A DNA stretch of 8,332 nucleotides from an uncultured Ruminococcus sp. (GCA_900543105.1 UQQA01000112.1:1-8332); one strand, 5' to 3'. Shown: positions 1 through 5,872, numbered from the stretch's first letter. Translations and numbers: made by a program. The notes: a model not told the origin generated them from the letters alone.

Positions 1-35
1 ACTACGATCACAAAGGCAGCGGCGGAAGCATCGAC

Positions 36-67
36 ATTTCAATCCACTCCCTCGTAAGAGGGAGAAC
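36..67 (-). repeat. CRISPR repeat 2, 32 nt
   Basis: This copy is identical over all 32 bases to the repeat at 101-132. It has the same 7-bp stem, TTAC loop and 11-nt 3' tail. The absence of drift is expected at the leader end of an active array, but two copies are too few to conclude more. Confidence 0.97.
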
Positions 68-100
68 ACTGTCGGCGAAAGTCGACTTGGAGGTGAACGG

Positions 101-132
101 ATTTCAATCCACTCCCTCGTAAGAGGGAGAAC
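101..132 (-). repeat. CRISPR repeat 1 (leader-proximal), 32 nt
   Basis: On the minus strand the repeat consists of GTT, a 7-bp perfect stem (CTCCCTC paired with GAGGGAG), a TTAC loop and an 11-nt tail TGGATTGAAAT. In type I-C systems Cas5c cleaves at the 3' base of this hairpin, which would leave exactly this 11-nt tail as the crRNA 5' handle. This copy abuts the leader and is the expected site of new spacer integration. Confidence 0.97.
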
Positions 133-348
133 AGCAAAATGTCACAATATCTGACGATTCGTGCCGTGAGTTTATGTGACATTTTGACATAATTTTCTTT
201 TTATTAGTCGGAAAAAAGCTAAAACCGTTTGATATATATTGCAAAAATGCAGTTTTTTTCGGTGCGAATGGTACAGAGATTTTATGTGTACTTATATTTC
301 GCACTGAAATATTCGCTCGGATATTTTTGCATTTTGGTCGGGAGCTTC
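133..348 (-). promoter_or_regulatory. CRISPR leader between cas2 and the array
   Basis: This 216-bp AT-rich stretch lies between the cas2 stop codon and the first repeat and contains A/T runs typical of leaders. I see no credible gene: the open frames crossing it lack ribosome binding sites, and one reads into the repeat. No GC-rich hairpin followed by a T-run is present, so the cas transcript may read into the array. Several AT-rich short inverted repeats occur, such as ATATTTC/GAAATAT at 294-300/306-312. Weak promoter-like hexamers exist, but none is close enough to consensus to call. The part nearest the array carries a perfect inverted repeat, listed separately. Confidence 0.8.
135..186. 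repeat. 12-bp perfect inverted repeat at the leader-repeat junction
   Basis: CAAAATGTCACA (135-146) and its exact reverse complement TGTGACATTTTG (175-186) flank a 28-bp centre. The first arm starts 2 bases after the first CRISPR repeat ends, with 133-134 between them. Corresponding points of the arms are about 40 bp apart, near four helical turns. A further TGACAT lies at 185-190, giving three copies of the core. It could be a binding site for the integrase, a DNA-bending factor or a regulator, or it could fold in RNA. The function is unknown; the symmetry itself is read directly from the sequence. Confidence 0.75.
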
Positions 349-639
349 TTAGAATATCAGCTCGTCTTCGACCGAAAGTGCCGGCTTTGCGCCTATATGC
401 TCAACTTTGGTTTGGTGATTATTGCCGAGATAATAGAAGCGCAAGCTGTCTTTTTCTTCGTCTATTTCGTCGGAAAGCTTCTTTTTTAACATTCTGAGCT
501 GTGCGGCATCGACTATGCACTCGAAGACGGAATTCTGCACTCTTACACCGTAATTTACGCACTGTTTTGCGACGTGGCGCAGGCGTTTTCTGCCCTCGCG
601 GTCCTCTGTATTTACATCATATGTTACGAGAACAAGCAA
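349..639 (-). CDS. cas2: CRISPR-associated endonuclease/integrase subunit Cas2
   Basis: This 96-aa protein matches the usual size of type I-C Cas2. It is a small ferredoxin-fold protein whose dimer bridges two Cas1 dimers in the spacer-integration complex. The N-terminal beta strand reads LVLVTYDVN, with the conserved aspartate at D8. A second conserved stretch, NYGVRVQNSVFEC, spans residues 29-41, and RFYYLGNN near residues 67-74 is another core strand. The start is TTG (637-639), which places D8 correctly. It is preceded by a GGGGGA ribosome binding site about 8 nt upstream, and no ATG lies nearby. It follows cas1 by 15 bp, is the last gene of the operon and is followed by the leader. In the family, Cas2 is chiefly structural during adaptation; nuclease activity is variable. 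Confidence 0.97.
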   Translation of the reverse strand: MLVLVTYDVNTEDREGRKRLRHVAKQCVNYGVRVQNSVFECIVDAAQLRMLKKKLSDEIDEEKDSLRFYYLGNNHQTKVEHIGAKPALSVEDELIF

Positions 640-652
640 CTGCGTTTCCCCC
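640..652 (-). promoter_or_regulatory. Ribosome binding site for cas2 TTG start
   Basis: On the minus strand the cas1 stop TAA is followed by AAGGGGGAAACGCAG and then TTG. The GGGGG can pair with the anti-Shine-Dalgarno CCUCC using one G-U wobble, at a spacing of about 8 nt. This supports TTG at 637-639 as the cas2 start and suggests modest translation. Confidence 0.65.
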
Positions 653-654
653 TT

Positions 655-1689
655 TTACGATTTCCACATAAACGGCGGGTAGCTGTCGAGGTCGCCTCTG
701 ATATACCTTGCCAGCAGCATTGCCTGAACATACGGAAGCATTCCCCACTCGACTTTTTCGCCGAGGAACGGGTGCGTTATTTCATCGTACTTTTTCTTCT
801 GCCAAGCGCTCAGGAAGCTTTTTCTGCCGTCTTCTGTCAGCATCACCGCGCCGTCTTCACGCTTGAAAAAGTCGTCATTCGTTATTATTCGCTTATTTAT
901 CAGCGACAGCACGAACCTATCACATATCGGCGCACGGAATTCTTCTACGAGGTCGAGGGCAAGCGATCTTCGCCCGGGTCTGTCGGTATGCATAAAGCCG
1001 ACATAAGGGTCAAGTCCGACCGCTTCGAGCGAGGACGAACACATACCCGTTTCGAGCGAATAGGCAAACGAAAGCAGGGCATTCACGTTATCGAGCGGAG
1101 GTCTTTTGCTTCGCGTTTTGAAATAGAAATCCTCTTTCTGCTGTAAGATCATATCGTCGAATACGGAAAAATACACTGACGCGCCCTCGCCCTCTATTCC
1201 GCGGAGCGAATCGATGTCGGCGGCGTTAAGAGCGTTTCGGCTCGCTTCATTCAGGAATGCCGACTTCTTTTTGAAGCTTTCGGCATCAAGCCGAGGTGCG
1301 TGATCTCTCACCGCACGTTCAAGCGACCACCTGCTGTTGTATAGCTTCGCGGTTATCATATATTTTGCTATGGCAAGACTTCTTTCGGGTGAATCGGCAA
1401 TTCTGTACTGTTCGCGGCGGAGAAAAACATTTCCGCTGACACTGCCCTCTACACGGGCGAGAAAATGTCCGTTTTTCTTCATAAAAACAAGCTCGATGCC
1501 GTCCTCGGCGCATTTCCCCATAAGTGCAGGACTTGCGCCCGTATAGCCGAAGGTCATTATCCGCTCGATGTTGTGGAGCGGAACTCTGCCGACCTCGTTT
1601 CCGCCATTGCTTATGACGAGATTTTCACCGTCGAGCGAAAGGTATCTGTCAGGATTGTTGACATAGACCGTGTTCATCAGCTTTTTCAA
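655..1689 (-). CDS. cas1: CRISPR-associated integrase Cas1 (type I-C)
   Basis: This 344-aa metal-dependent integrase has the usual length for type I-C Cas1. It inserts prespacers at the leader-repeat junction as a complex with Cas2. The N-terminal beta domain carries the family start KKLMNTVYV and RYLSLDGENLVI (residues 15-26). The C-terminal alpha-helical domain carries the metal ligands: E166 in RGIEGEGAS, H234 in GFMH, and E249 with D246 in LALDLVEEFRAP. The start is TTG (1687-1689), because the N-terminus then matches the family and a strong GAGGTGAT ribosome binding site sits 5-9 nt upstream. The internal ATG at residue 5 would be too far from that site. It starts 6 bp after the cas4 stop, which lies inside the ribosome binding site, so the two genes are probably translationally coupled. 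It appears intact. Confidence 0.98.
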   Translation of the reverse strand: MKKLMNTVYVNNPDRYLSLDGENLVISNGGNEVGRVPLHNIERIMTFGYTGASPALMGKCAEDGIELVFMKKNGHFLARVEGSVSGNVFLRREQYRIADSPERSLAIAKYMITAKLYNSRWSLERAVRDHAPRLDAESFKKKSAFLNEASRNALNAADIDSLRGIEGEGASVYFSVFDDMILQQKEDFYFKTRSKRPPLDNVNALLSFAYSLETGMCSSSLEAVGLDPYVGFMHTDRPGRRSLALDLVEEFRAPICDRFVLSLINKRIITNDDFFKREDGAVMLTEDGRKSFLSAWQKKKYDEITHPFLGEKVEWGMLPYVQAMLLARYIRGDLDSYPPFMWKS

Positions 1690-1706
1690 GCGGCATCACC
1701 TCTCTT
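1690..1706 (-). promoter_or_regulatory. Ribosome binding site for cas1 TTG start, overlapping the cas4 stop
   Basis: The minus strand reads AGAGAGGTGATGCCGC followed by TTG. GAGGTGAT is a long match to the 16S anti-Shine-Dalgarno region and contains the cas4 stop codon TGA (1696-1698). A ribosome ending cas4 would therefore sit on the cas1 start region. Confidence 0.75.
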
Positions 1707-2367
1707 TAGGCGGTTCTTCGCCGAGCATGGCTTTCACATAAGCGGCGGCATTTTTGTTTCCGCATATAACGAGCAGGCAGATATTTTTCAGCGAGCAGGC
1801 ATTGCAGGCTTTACGCCTTTTCACCTTTGGCGTATGCTTTGCTTTGTACAGCTTGTGCATCTCATCAATGACATTTTCGGTGCGGCGGCGAAGTTCTTCA
1901 TCAAAATTGACCTTTATCCTATGCCGTGTTTCGCCGTAGTAAAGATAGCCGAACGGAATTTTACAGCAAAGCATATCTTCAAGGCAAAGTGCCTGCGCCG
2001 TGAGCTGCAAAATGTCGCAGTCGTCCTCTTTCGGCTCGCCGCGCTTGTATTCAACGGGCGTGACGGAGTATTTCCCGTCCGATCCGAAAAGCGTTGTTCC
2101 GTCTGCGCATTTTCTAAGCTCAACAGCGTCACATTCGCCCGATATTCCGAGCCTCGGTGACGAAACCGCCATTGCTCGGGTTATAACGAGGTCGCCGCGC
2201 TTTTCGTGAAAACCTGCATCGTGGACATTTTCGTGCATAATGCTGCCGTCAACGGTGCGATAGTTTTCGCTCCACTGCTGTTCGATGTGAATAAGCGCCC
2301 ATTGTCGGCGGCAGAATGCGAAGTGCTGTATACCCGAAAGCTGAAGATAATCATCTTCGCTGTACAT
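1696..2367 (-). CDS. cas4: CRISPR-associated exonuclease Cas4 (RecB-family, Fe-S)
   Basis: This 223-aa Cas4 belongs to the type I-C adaptation module. It works with Cas1-Cas2 to trim prespacer ends and enforce PAM-dependent selection and orientation. The iron-sulphur cluster ligands are C19 and the C-terminal set C188, C191 and C197 (motif CxxCSLKNIC). The RecB-like nuclease core shows H45/H49 in an early helix, D80 in SGECDAVE, the E106-x-K108 pair in PVEYKRG, and a glutamine helix LQLTAQALCLE (residues 120-130). The ATG start (2365-2367) shares one base with the cas7c stop, in the arrangement TAATG. GAGG lies about 10 nt upstream inside cas7c, implying coupled translation. It stands alone and is not fused to Cas1. 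The length is typical and all expected motifs are present. Confidence 0.97.
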   Translation of the reverse strand: MYSEDDYLQLSGIQHFAFCRRQWALIHIEQQWSENYRTVDGSIMHENVHDAGFHEKRGDLVITRAMAVSSPRLGISGECDAVELRKCADGTTLFGSDGKYSVTPVEYKRGEPKEDDCDILQLTAQALCLEDMLCCKIPFGYLYYGETRHRIKVNFDEELRRRTENVIDEMHKLYKAKHTPKVKRRKACNACSLKNICLLVICGNKNAAAYVKAMLGEEPPKER

Positions 2368-3230
2368 TATGTAAGATCCTCGTATTTTTCAACGGAAATA
2401 CCGTCAAGCTCACCGAGGGTGATATCGTAATCGTCAATGCTTTCGGGACGGCTGACACCTTCCTTTTCCTTTATCGAAAGCAGGCGGTGAACCTTTGCGG
2501 AAGAATATTTCGGTGTTTTGCAGTCATGCTTCCACCAGTAAAAGCGGCAGACTTCCATGCTTCCGCCGGGACGGGCAGAGGATTCATCATTTTCAAACAA
2601 AGTAAGAAGTGCCTGCTTTATCTTTTCGGCATCTTCGGCGGTGAAGCCCGTCTTTTCGGCAAGCTGGCAGTTTATGCTGCCGTTGACAACATAAAGTCCG
2701 AATGCAACTCTGTGCTTCATTCCCATGGTATCGGAGGCTTTTCCCTCTTTTCCGCTCTCACTGTTAACGCTCTTCGTTATCTGCATGGAAACAACATCAA
2801 CGGGCGAAACGCTTACAGCCTGCTGAATTGAAACAGGACCTCTTACGCCGACCGATGCGGAATCGTCCTTGAATGCAAACACCTGACCGAAGCTGCGAAC
2901 ATCTATCCACTCCTCGCAGGCAGCCTTTGCATAAGCATCTCTGTCGGTATTCGTTCCTTTGCTCAAAGCCTTTAAAATATTATTTGCTTTAGCTCTGTCG
3001 TGCAGGCTCTTGCAGCCATCATCGCAGCGGTCGTCCGACTGAACGAAAATTTTCTCGCCCATATCCTGCAAGCGGTTGCGTATTTTTCTCTTTAAGCAAA
3101 CATCGGATATCTCGCCGAATCCGTCATAGGTTTCACGGGGGCGGTTTCCGTTGAGCGGATCACCGTTCGGGTTAGCGTTCTTAGCCGAAATAACAACTGT
3201 AAAATCGATCTTGTTCTGTAAAGCTTCCAT
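2367..3230 (-). CDS. cas7c: Cascade backbone subunit Cas7c (Csd2)
   Basis: This 287-aa RAMP-fold protein forms the helical filament that coats the crRNA spacer in type I-C Cascade; the family complex contains about seven copies. Family motifs visible include AKNANPNGDP (residues 16-25), WIDVRSFGQVF (108-118), GVRGPVSIQ (128-136) and the segment MGMKHRVAFGLYVVNGSIN (169-187). The ATG start directly abuts the cas8c stop codon with no gap. An AGGAGG sits about 7 nt upstream within the last codons of cas8c, so expression probably depends on cas8c/cas11c translation while also having a strong site of its own. That fits the high subunit copy number needed. The end overlaps the cas4 start by one base. 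Confidence 0.97.
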   Translation of the reverse strand: MEALQNKIDFTVVISAKNANPNGDPLNGNRPRETYDGFGEISDVCLKRKIRNRLQDMGEKIFVQSDDRCDDGCKSLHDRAKANNILKALSKGTNTDRDAYAKAACEEWIDVRSFGQVFAFKDDSASVGVRGPVSIQQAVSVSPVDVVSMQITKSVNSESGKEGKASDTMGMKHRVAFGLYVVNGSINCQLAEKTGFTAEDAEKIKQALLTLFENDESSARPGGSMEVCRFYWWKHDCKTPKYSSAKVHRLLSIKEKEGVSRPESIDDYDITLGELDGISVEKYEDLT

Positions 3231-3248
3231 TTAATTTTCCTCCTCGTT
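3231..3248 (-). promoter_or_regulatory. Strong ribosome binding site for cas7c inside the cas8c 3' end
   Basis: The minus strand reads GAGGAGGAAAATTAA followed directly by the cas7c ATG. AGGAGG is a full Shine-Dalgarno match at about 7-8 nt spacing and is embedded in the glutamate codons at the cas8c C-terminus. It is among the best sites in the operon, consistent with Cas7c being the most abundant subunit. Confidence 0.8.
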
Positions 3249-3611
3249 TTTCTTCATATCTTCATTGAACATTTTCGTCATATAGTGACTGTAACCGAGC
3301 AGATAAACATTTTCAAGACGGCTGTTGTCCGTAAATGCTTTCATATCCATTTTGTCAAGTATCTCGTTTATCCGCTTCTGATATTTCACCTGACCCTTGC
3401 CGAGCTTGTTGAAATAGACCTTGAGATTTTTCTCAATATTTCCCCAAGTCTGATACGGGCGCTGTGAAAAAACGTTCCAGTAGCGCTTTGCACTTGTCTG
3501 TCTAACGTTTCTTTCCTCAGGAGTAAAAGCTTCGTTTTCAGCCTTGTCCGCAACTGCGAGCAGACAGCCGTAAAGATAGCTTCTGTCGGTATTGTTCGGG
3601 TCGTATGCCAT
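3231..3611 (-). CDS. cas11c: Cascade small subunit Cas11c, internal translation product of cas8c
   Basis: Type I-C cas8c genes are known to yield a separate small subunit, Cas11c, by internal initiation near the 3' end. Here an in-frame ATG (3609-3611) would give a 126-aa product beginning MAYDPNNTDRSYLYG and identical to the Cas8c C-terminus. A GGGAGG element (3623-3628) lies 11 nt upstream, which is slightly long but the strongest Shine-Dalgarno match in that part of cas8c. The product is lysine-rich and predicted largely helical, as expected for a protein that lines the crRNA-DNA filament. The nearest earlier methionine (in CGMIRKS) lacks a comparable site. It shares its stop with cas8c and abuts cas7c. 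Assignment rests on family precedent plus the site; expression is inferred. Confidence 0.72.
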   Translation of the reverse strand: MAYDPNNTDRSYLYGCLLAVADKAENEAFTPEERNVRQTSAKRYWNVFSQRPYQTWGNIEKNLKVYFNKLGKGQVKYQKRINEILDKMDMKAFTDNSRLENVYLLGYSHYMTKMFNEDMKKNEEEN

Positions 3612-5120
3612 AAGATATTCGTCCTCCCTATTTATTTTTTCGTTGTCGATAATGCTTTTTCTTATCATTCCGCAGGCAGTTTCGAGAACTGTACGGTGAT
3701 TGTAGCTGTTCTCATAAGCGAGCGGATTTGAAGCCTTGTTATAAAGCGCGTGAATAATATCATCGGGTATCTTTTTGCCTGCCGTTACGCAGGGAAGAAG
3801 CCTTAAAACATTATCACCCTTTACTTTTTTATCGCAGTCGATAAATTTTCCGCGCTCCGTTCCGAATGCACAGTTGATTATCTCAATTATGCTGAATGAA
3901 TTAACAACTGTCTTTTTCAGTTTTCCGCTGTAACGCGTCCAAGCAGTCTGTGAGTGCCATTTTTCGATATTATCAAGATAATCCGAACCCACAAGCTCCG
4001 TGTAAAGCGACATATTCATTCGTCCCTGCGTTGCGGCATCGATACCCATAAGCATTACCTTTGTATTCGGTGCAAGCTTCGTCCTGTAACCATAGATATT
4101 CTTTTTCAGTAAAGCCATATACATCGGTGCTGTTGTTGGGATTTCCTTTTCGTCGCCGACTTCTTCATCGTCAAAGCCTTTTGCCGTCGGCTTGGGGGTA
4201 TCCTGCAATGCGCTTGCCCATACAACGAGCGTCATCGTATCGAACACTTCGCCCTGCTTCTGGATAAGCCAGCGCAGAGCATTATGTATCTTCTGCGAAA
4301 AATCATAGCTTATCGAAACGGCTTCTTCCTTGCCGTTGAATCGTCCTCTGTACGAAAATCCACTCTCGTCATTCGTGGAAAAAAGCTTGGCTTTATCTCC
4401 TGCGTTGCGGAGTTTAGAGGGGTGCTTATAGGTCGCAGGGAGCATTTCTCCCGTTGCATAGCAAAGCTGCTTTTTGCCTACAAGCGCTGCGTTGAATTTC
4501 TGGAAATCACCGACCATATCCAGTCCGTATTTTTCGCAAAGCTCATTGTCCCAAGTTTTTAACGGCGGCTCATTTTCGATAATAAAACGGACGAAAGAAT
4601 CCTCCTGAGCTATTGTCGCTATTTTCACACCGCTTGCAAGCTTTCCCGTTTCTTCATCGGTTTTGAGTATACCTGCTCGGATAAGATCGGTCATGACCGT
4701 CCGCTTGTCAAGGTAATTGTACAGTGCCTTTACCGCCTTGTTCGTGTATGGGCTTTCATACCATCTGCGAAGCTGATTCATATATGACAGAAAAAAATTC
4801 TCATTGTCCGAACGCTTTCCGACAACATATTTGCCGTAATCGCCTGCAATATAAACAAGCTTATCATCAAACGGCATCGGTATTGCGCCGCTTCCGCTTC
4901 TCGTTGCAGAGTTTTCGGTCGCAGGTATCACCGTCTTGGCATTGTCCTTATCCACCGCCGAAGCACCCCTGAATTCGCCGTCTTCGCTGATAGTCACTTC
5001 TATCTGCGCATTGGCGGTCGAGTGCGCTATCGGGAGCATTTCGGGCTCGCCGTCGGAGAATTTTCTGCCGCTATTGCAGTTATATTCATATATCTTAAGC
5101 AGTTCACTTGTCCAGCTCAA
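3231..5120 (-). CDS. cas8c: Cascade large subunit Cas8c (Csd1)
   Basis: This is the type I-C large subunit (about 629 aa from the preferred start). It recognises the PAM in target DNA and recruits Cas3. Family landmarks include PIAHSTANAQIEV (about residues 30-42), TENSATRSGSG followed by PMPFDDKLVYIAGDYGKY (about 68-98), and the later NPLAYENSYNHRTVLETACG upstream of the Cas11c-like helical C-terminus. No ATG is available near the true N-terminus. I prefer TTG at 5118-5120, since the protein then opens SWTSELLKIYEYN, matching the family's usual start, with GAGGGGG about 9 nt upstream. A TTG at 5145-5147 would add nine residues but has a poor ribosome binding site. The start overlaps the cas5c end by 17 bp, so coupling is likely. 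The last about 126 codons also encode Cas11c. Confidence 0.95.
   Translation of the reverse strand: MSWTSELLKIYEYNCNSGRKFSDGEPEMLPIAHSTANAQIEVTISEDGEFRGASAVDKDNAKTVIPATENSATRSGSGAIPMPFDDKLVYIAGDYGKYVVGKRSDNENFFLSYMNQLRRWYESPYTNKAVKALYNYLDKRTVMTDLIRAGILKTDEETGKLASGVKIATIAQEDSFVRFIIENEPPLKTWDNELCEKYGLDMVGDFQKFNAALVGKKQLCYATGEMLPATYKHPSKLRNAGDKAKLFSTNDESGFSYRGRFNGKEEAVSISYDFSQKIHNALRWLIQKQGEVFDTMTLVVWASALQDTPKPTAKGFDDEEVGDEKEIPTTAPMYMALLKKNIYGYRTKLAPNTKVMLMGIDAATQGRMNMSLYTELVGSDYLDNIEKWHSQTAWTRYSGKLKKTVVNSFSIIEIINCAFGTERGKFIDCDKKVKGDNVLRLLPCVTAGKKIPDDIIHALYNKASNPLAYENSYNHRTVLETACGMIRKSIIDNEKINREDEYLMAYDPNNTDRSYLYGCLLAVADKAENEAFTPEERNVRQTSAKRYWNVFSQRPYQTWGNIEKNLKVYFNKLGKGQVKYQKRINEILDKMDMKAFTDNSRLENVYLLGYSHYMTKMFNEDMKKNEEEN
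3609..3628 (-). promoter_or_regulatory. Internal ribosome binding site and start for cas11c
   Basis: The minus strand reads GGGAGG, then ACGAATATCTT, then ATG. The purine core lies in codons for R-E-D of Cas8c (NREDEYLMAYD). No other element of this strength precedes an in-frame start in the last third of cas8c. Confidence 0.7.
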
Positions 5121-5856
5121 AATTACCGTCCCCCTCAAATTCTTCAAGTCCGATAAAGTTTTCCTTATCCTTTCCGAACGGCTTTATCGGCATTTTCCTT
5201 ATATGTCGTGTCACTTCACATTCCTCGGGACGGATAAAGCTTATCACGCCGTTTTCCATTGTCGGATTCCAGAAACGCACCGTCATAAGACCCTTGTCCT
5301 CTTCGCGTATCGCCTCATCGGCGTATGTTATCCCATGATAGGTAAGGCTGTACGGGATAGTTCCGCAATGGTCGTAAGCACCTGCTCCCTCGCCGAAAAC
5401 GCACGGCTCAACATAGCCTTGGCACTCCCTTGTCCCGAGGAAAATATCACGTCTGCCGCCGCGCTCTATCATTCGCTTTGCGATGTTGTGATGCTTGTTG
5501 TAATTGCGGTCAGCTTCAAGCTCCGGACGGTTTCCGTTCCACTCGAAATGCGCCCTGACCTGATAGTGAACATTGTCAAGATATGTATAGTAAGCGAGGT
5601 CGTTTCCACCGTCCTGCGAAATCGGGCGCATACCTTTTCTGACCGTCCTTATCGGGTTGATTATGCGAACTTCATCAATGATCCAAAAAAATGTCGGTTT
5701 CCAGTAAATGCTGTTTGCAATACCTTTCAGCGCTTCGTAACTTGGTATAGGGTAACTCGATTTCTCTCCGCCGGGTCGGGTGAGTATGTCGGAAAAAAGA
5801 GCATATTTTCCGTAAACGGCAAACTCGACCGTGTTATGCTTTTGTTGGTTTTCCAT
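5104..5856 (-). CDS. cas5c: Cas5c, crRNA-processing endoribonuclease and Cascade subunit
   Basis: This is a 250-aa type I-C Cas5 (Cas5d). Type I-C lacks Cas6, and this protein cuts pre-crRNA within the repeat, then stays bound to the 5' handle in Cascade. The characterised family triad is Tyr-Lys-His. Here Y51 in NSIYWKP and K121-H122 in NYNKHHN are 70 residues apart, the same spacing as Y46/K116-H117 as I recall them for the Bacillus halodurans enzyme. Other family segments are RTVRKGMRPISQD (70-82), HYQVRAHFEW (97-106) and RRDIFLGTRECQGYVEP (135-151). The ATG start (5854-5856) has an AGGAGG about 9 nt upstream, and the cas3 stop TAG is the start of that element. The gap to cas3 is 13 bp and the 3' end overlaps cas8c. 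The matching repeat has the hairpin and 11-nt tail expected of its substrate. Confidence 0.97.
   Translation of the reverse strand: MENQQKHNTVEFAVYGKYALFSDILTRPGGEKSSYPIPSYEALKGIANSIYWKPTFFWIIDEVRIINPIRTVRKGMRPISQDGGNDLAYYTYLDNVHYQVRAHFEWNGNRPELEADRNYNKHHNIAKRMIERGGRRDIFLGTRECQGYVEPCVFGEGAGAYDHCGTIPYSLTYHGITYADEAIREEDKGLMTVRFWNPTMENGVISFIRPEECEVTRHIRKMPIKPFGKDKENFIGLEEFEGDGNFELDK
5118..5136 (-). promoter_or_regulatory. Ribosome binding site and TTG start for cas8c, within cas5c
   Basis: The minus strand reads GAGGGGGACGGTAATT followed by TTG, all inside the last codons of cas5c (EGDGNFELDK). The G-rich tract pairs imperfectly with the anti-Shine-Dalgarno. This decides the start in favour of 5120 over the TTG at 5147, whose upstream AAGGA lies about 14 nt away. 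Confidence 0.65.
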
Positions 5857-5872
5857 TCTATCAGTCCTCCTA
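5857..5872 (-). promoter_or_regulatory. Ribosome binding site for cas5c, fused to the cas3 stop
   Basis: The minus strand reads TAGGAGGACTGATAGA followed by ATG. The cas3 stop codon TAG supplies the first bases of the AGGAGG motif, so ribosomes finishing cas3 terminate on the cas5c site. Confidence 0.8.

Larger units (their letters stand above)
1..132 (-). CRISPR. Type I-C CRISPR array, leader-proximal end (truncated by window)
   Basis: Two identical 32-nt repeats (36-67 and 101-132) flank one complete 33-nt spacer (68-100). A second spacer region (1-35) runs to the window edge, so the array continues outside. Read on the minus strand the repeat begins GTTCTCCC and ends TGGATTGAAAT, which is the type I-C repeat ending. 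The array is therefore transcribed in the same direction as the cas genes, and the leader lies at higher coordinates. The base after each repeat on the plus strand (68 and 133) is A in both cases, so the repeat could also be counted as 33 nt. Bases 1-2 (AC) match the end of a repeat, so spacer 2 may be 3-35 (33 nt, like spacer 1) or longer. This cannot be settled from the window. Confidence 0.97.

Noticed and set aside
1..132. Plus-strand transcription of the array
   Set aside because: The plus-strand repeat begins ATTTCAATCC, the reverse complement of the standard type I-C repeat end. The leader-like region also lies on the other side, so minus is the transcribed strand.
104..304. 66-codon minus-strand frame through the leader into the first CRISPR repeat
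   Set aside because: It starts at GTG without a ribosome binding site, ends inside a CRISPR repeat and has a composition typical of translated AT-rich leader DNA.
294..312. Hairpin ATATTTC-GCACT-GAAATAT downstream of cas2 as a terminator
   Set aside because: The 7-bp stem is almost all A-T and is not followed by a T-run on the minus strand, so it does not resemble an intrinsic terminator.
229..489. 86-codon plus-strand frame across the leader and the cas2 3' end
   Set aside because: It is mostly hydrophobic or aromatic residues produced by T-runs, overlaps cas2 antisense and has no ribosome binding site. It is not a credible small membrane protein.
574..1146. 190-codon and other plus-strand frames (also 6485-7111) opposite cas1/cas2 and cas3
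   Set aside because: They are fully antisense to genes with intact motifs and have no supporting domain or context.
1689..1698. ATG overlapping the cas4 stop (TGATG) as the cas1 start
   Set aside because: That ATG is out of frame with cas1 by one base. The TTG 4 bases later in the minus direction is in frame and fits the family N-terminus.
1465..2160. 231-codon plus-strand open frame opposite cas1 and cas4
   Set aside because: It is antisense to the catalytic parts of cas1 and cas4, crosses their junction and shows no recognisable family. It is treated as a shadow.
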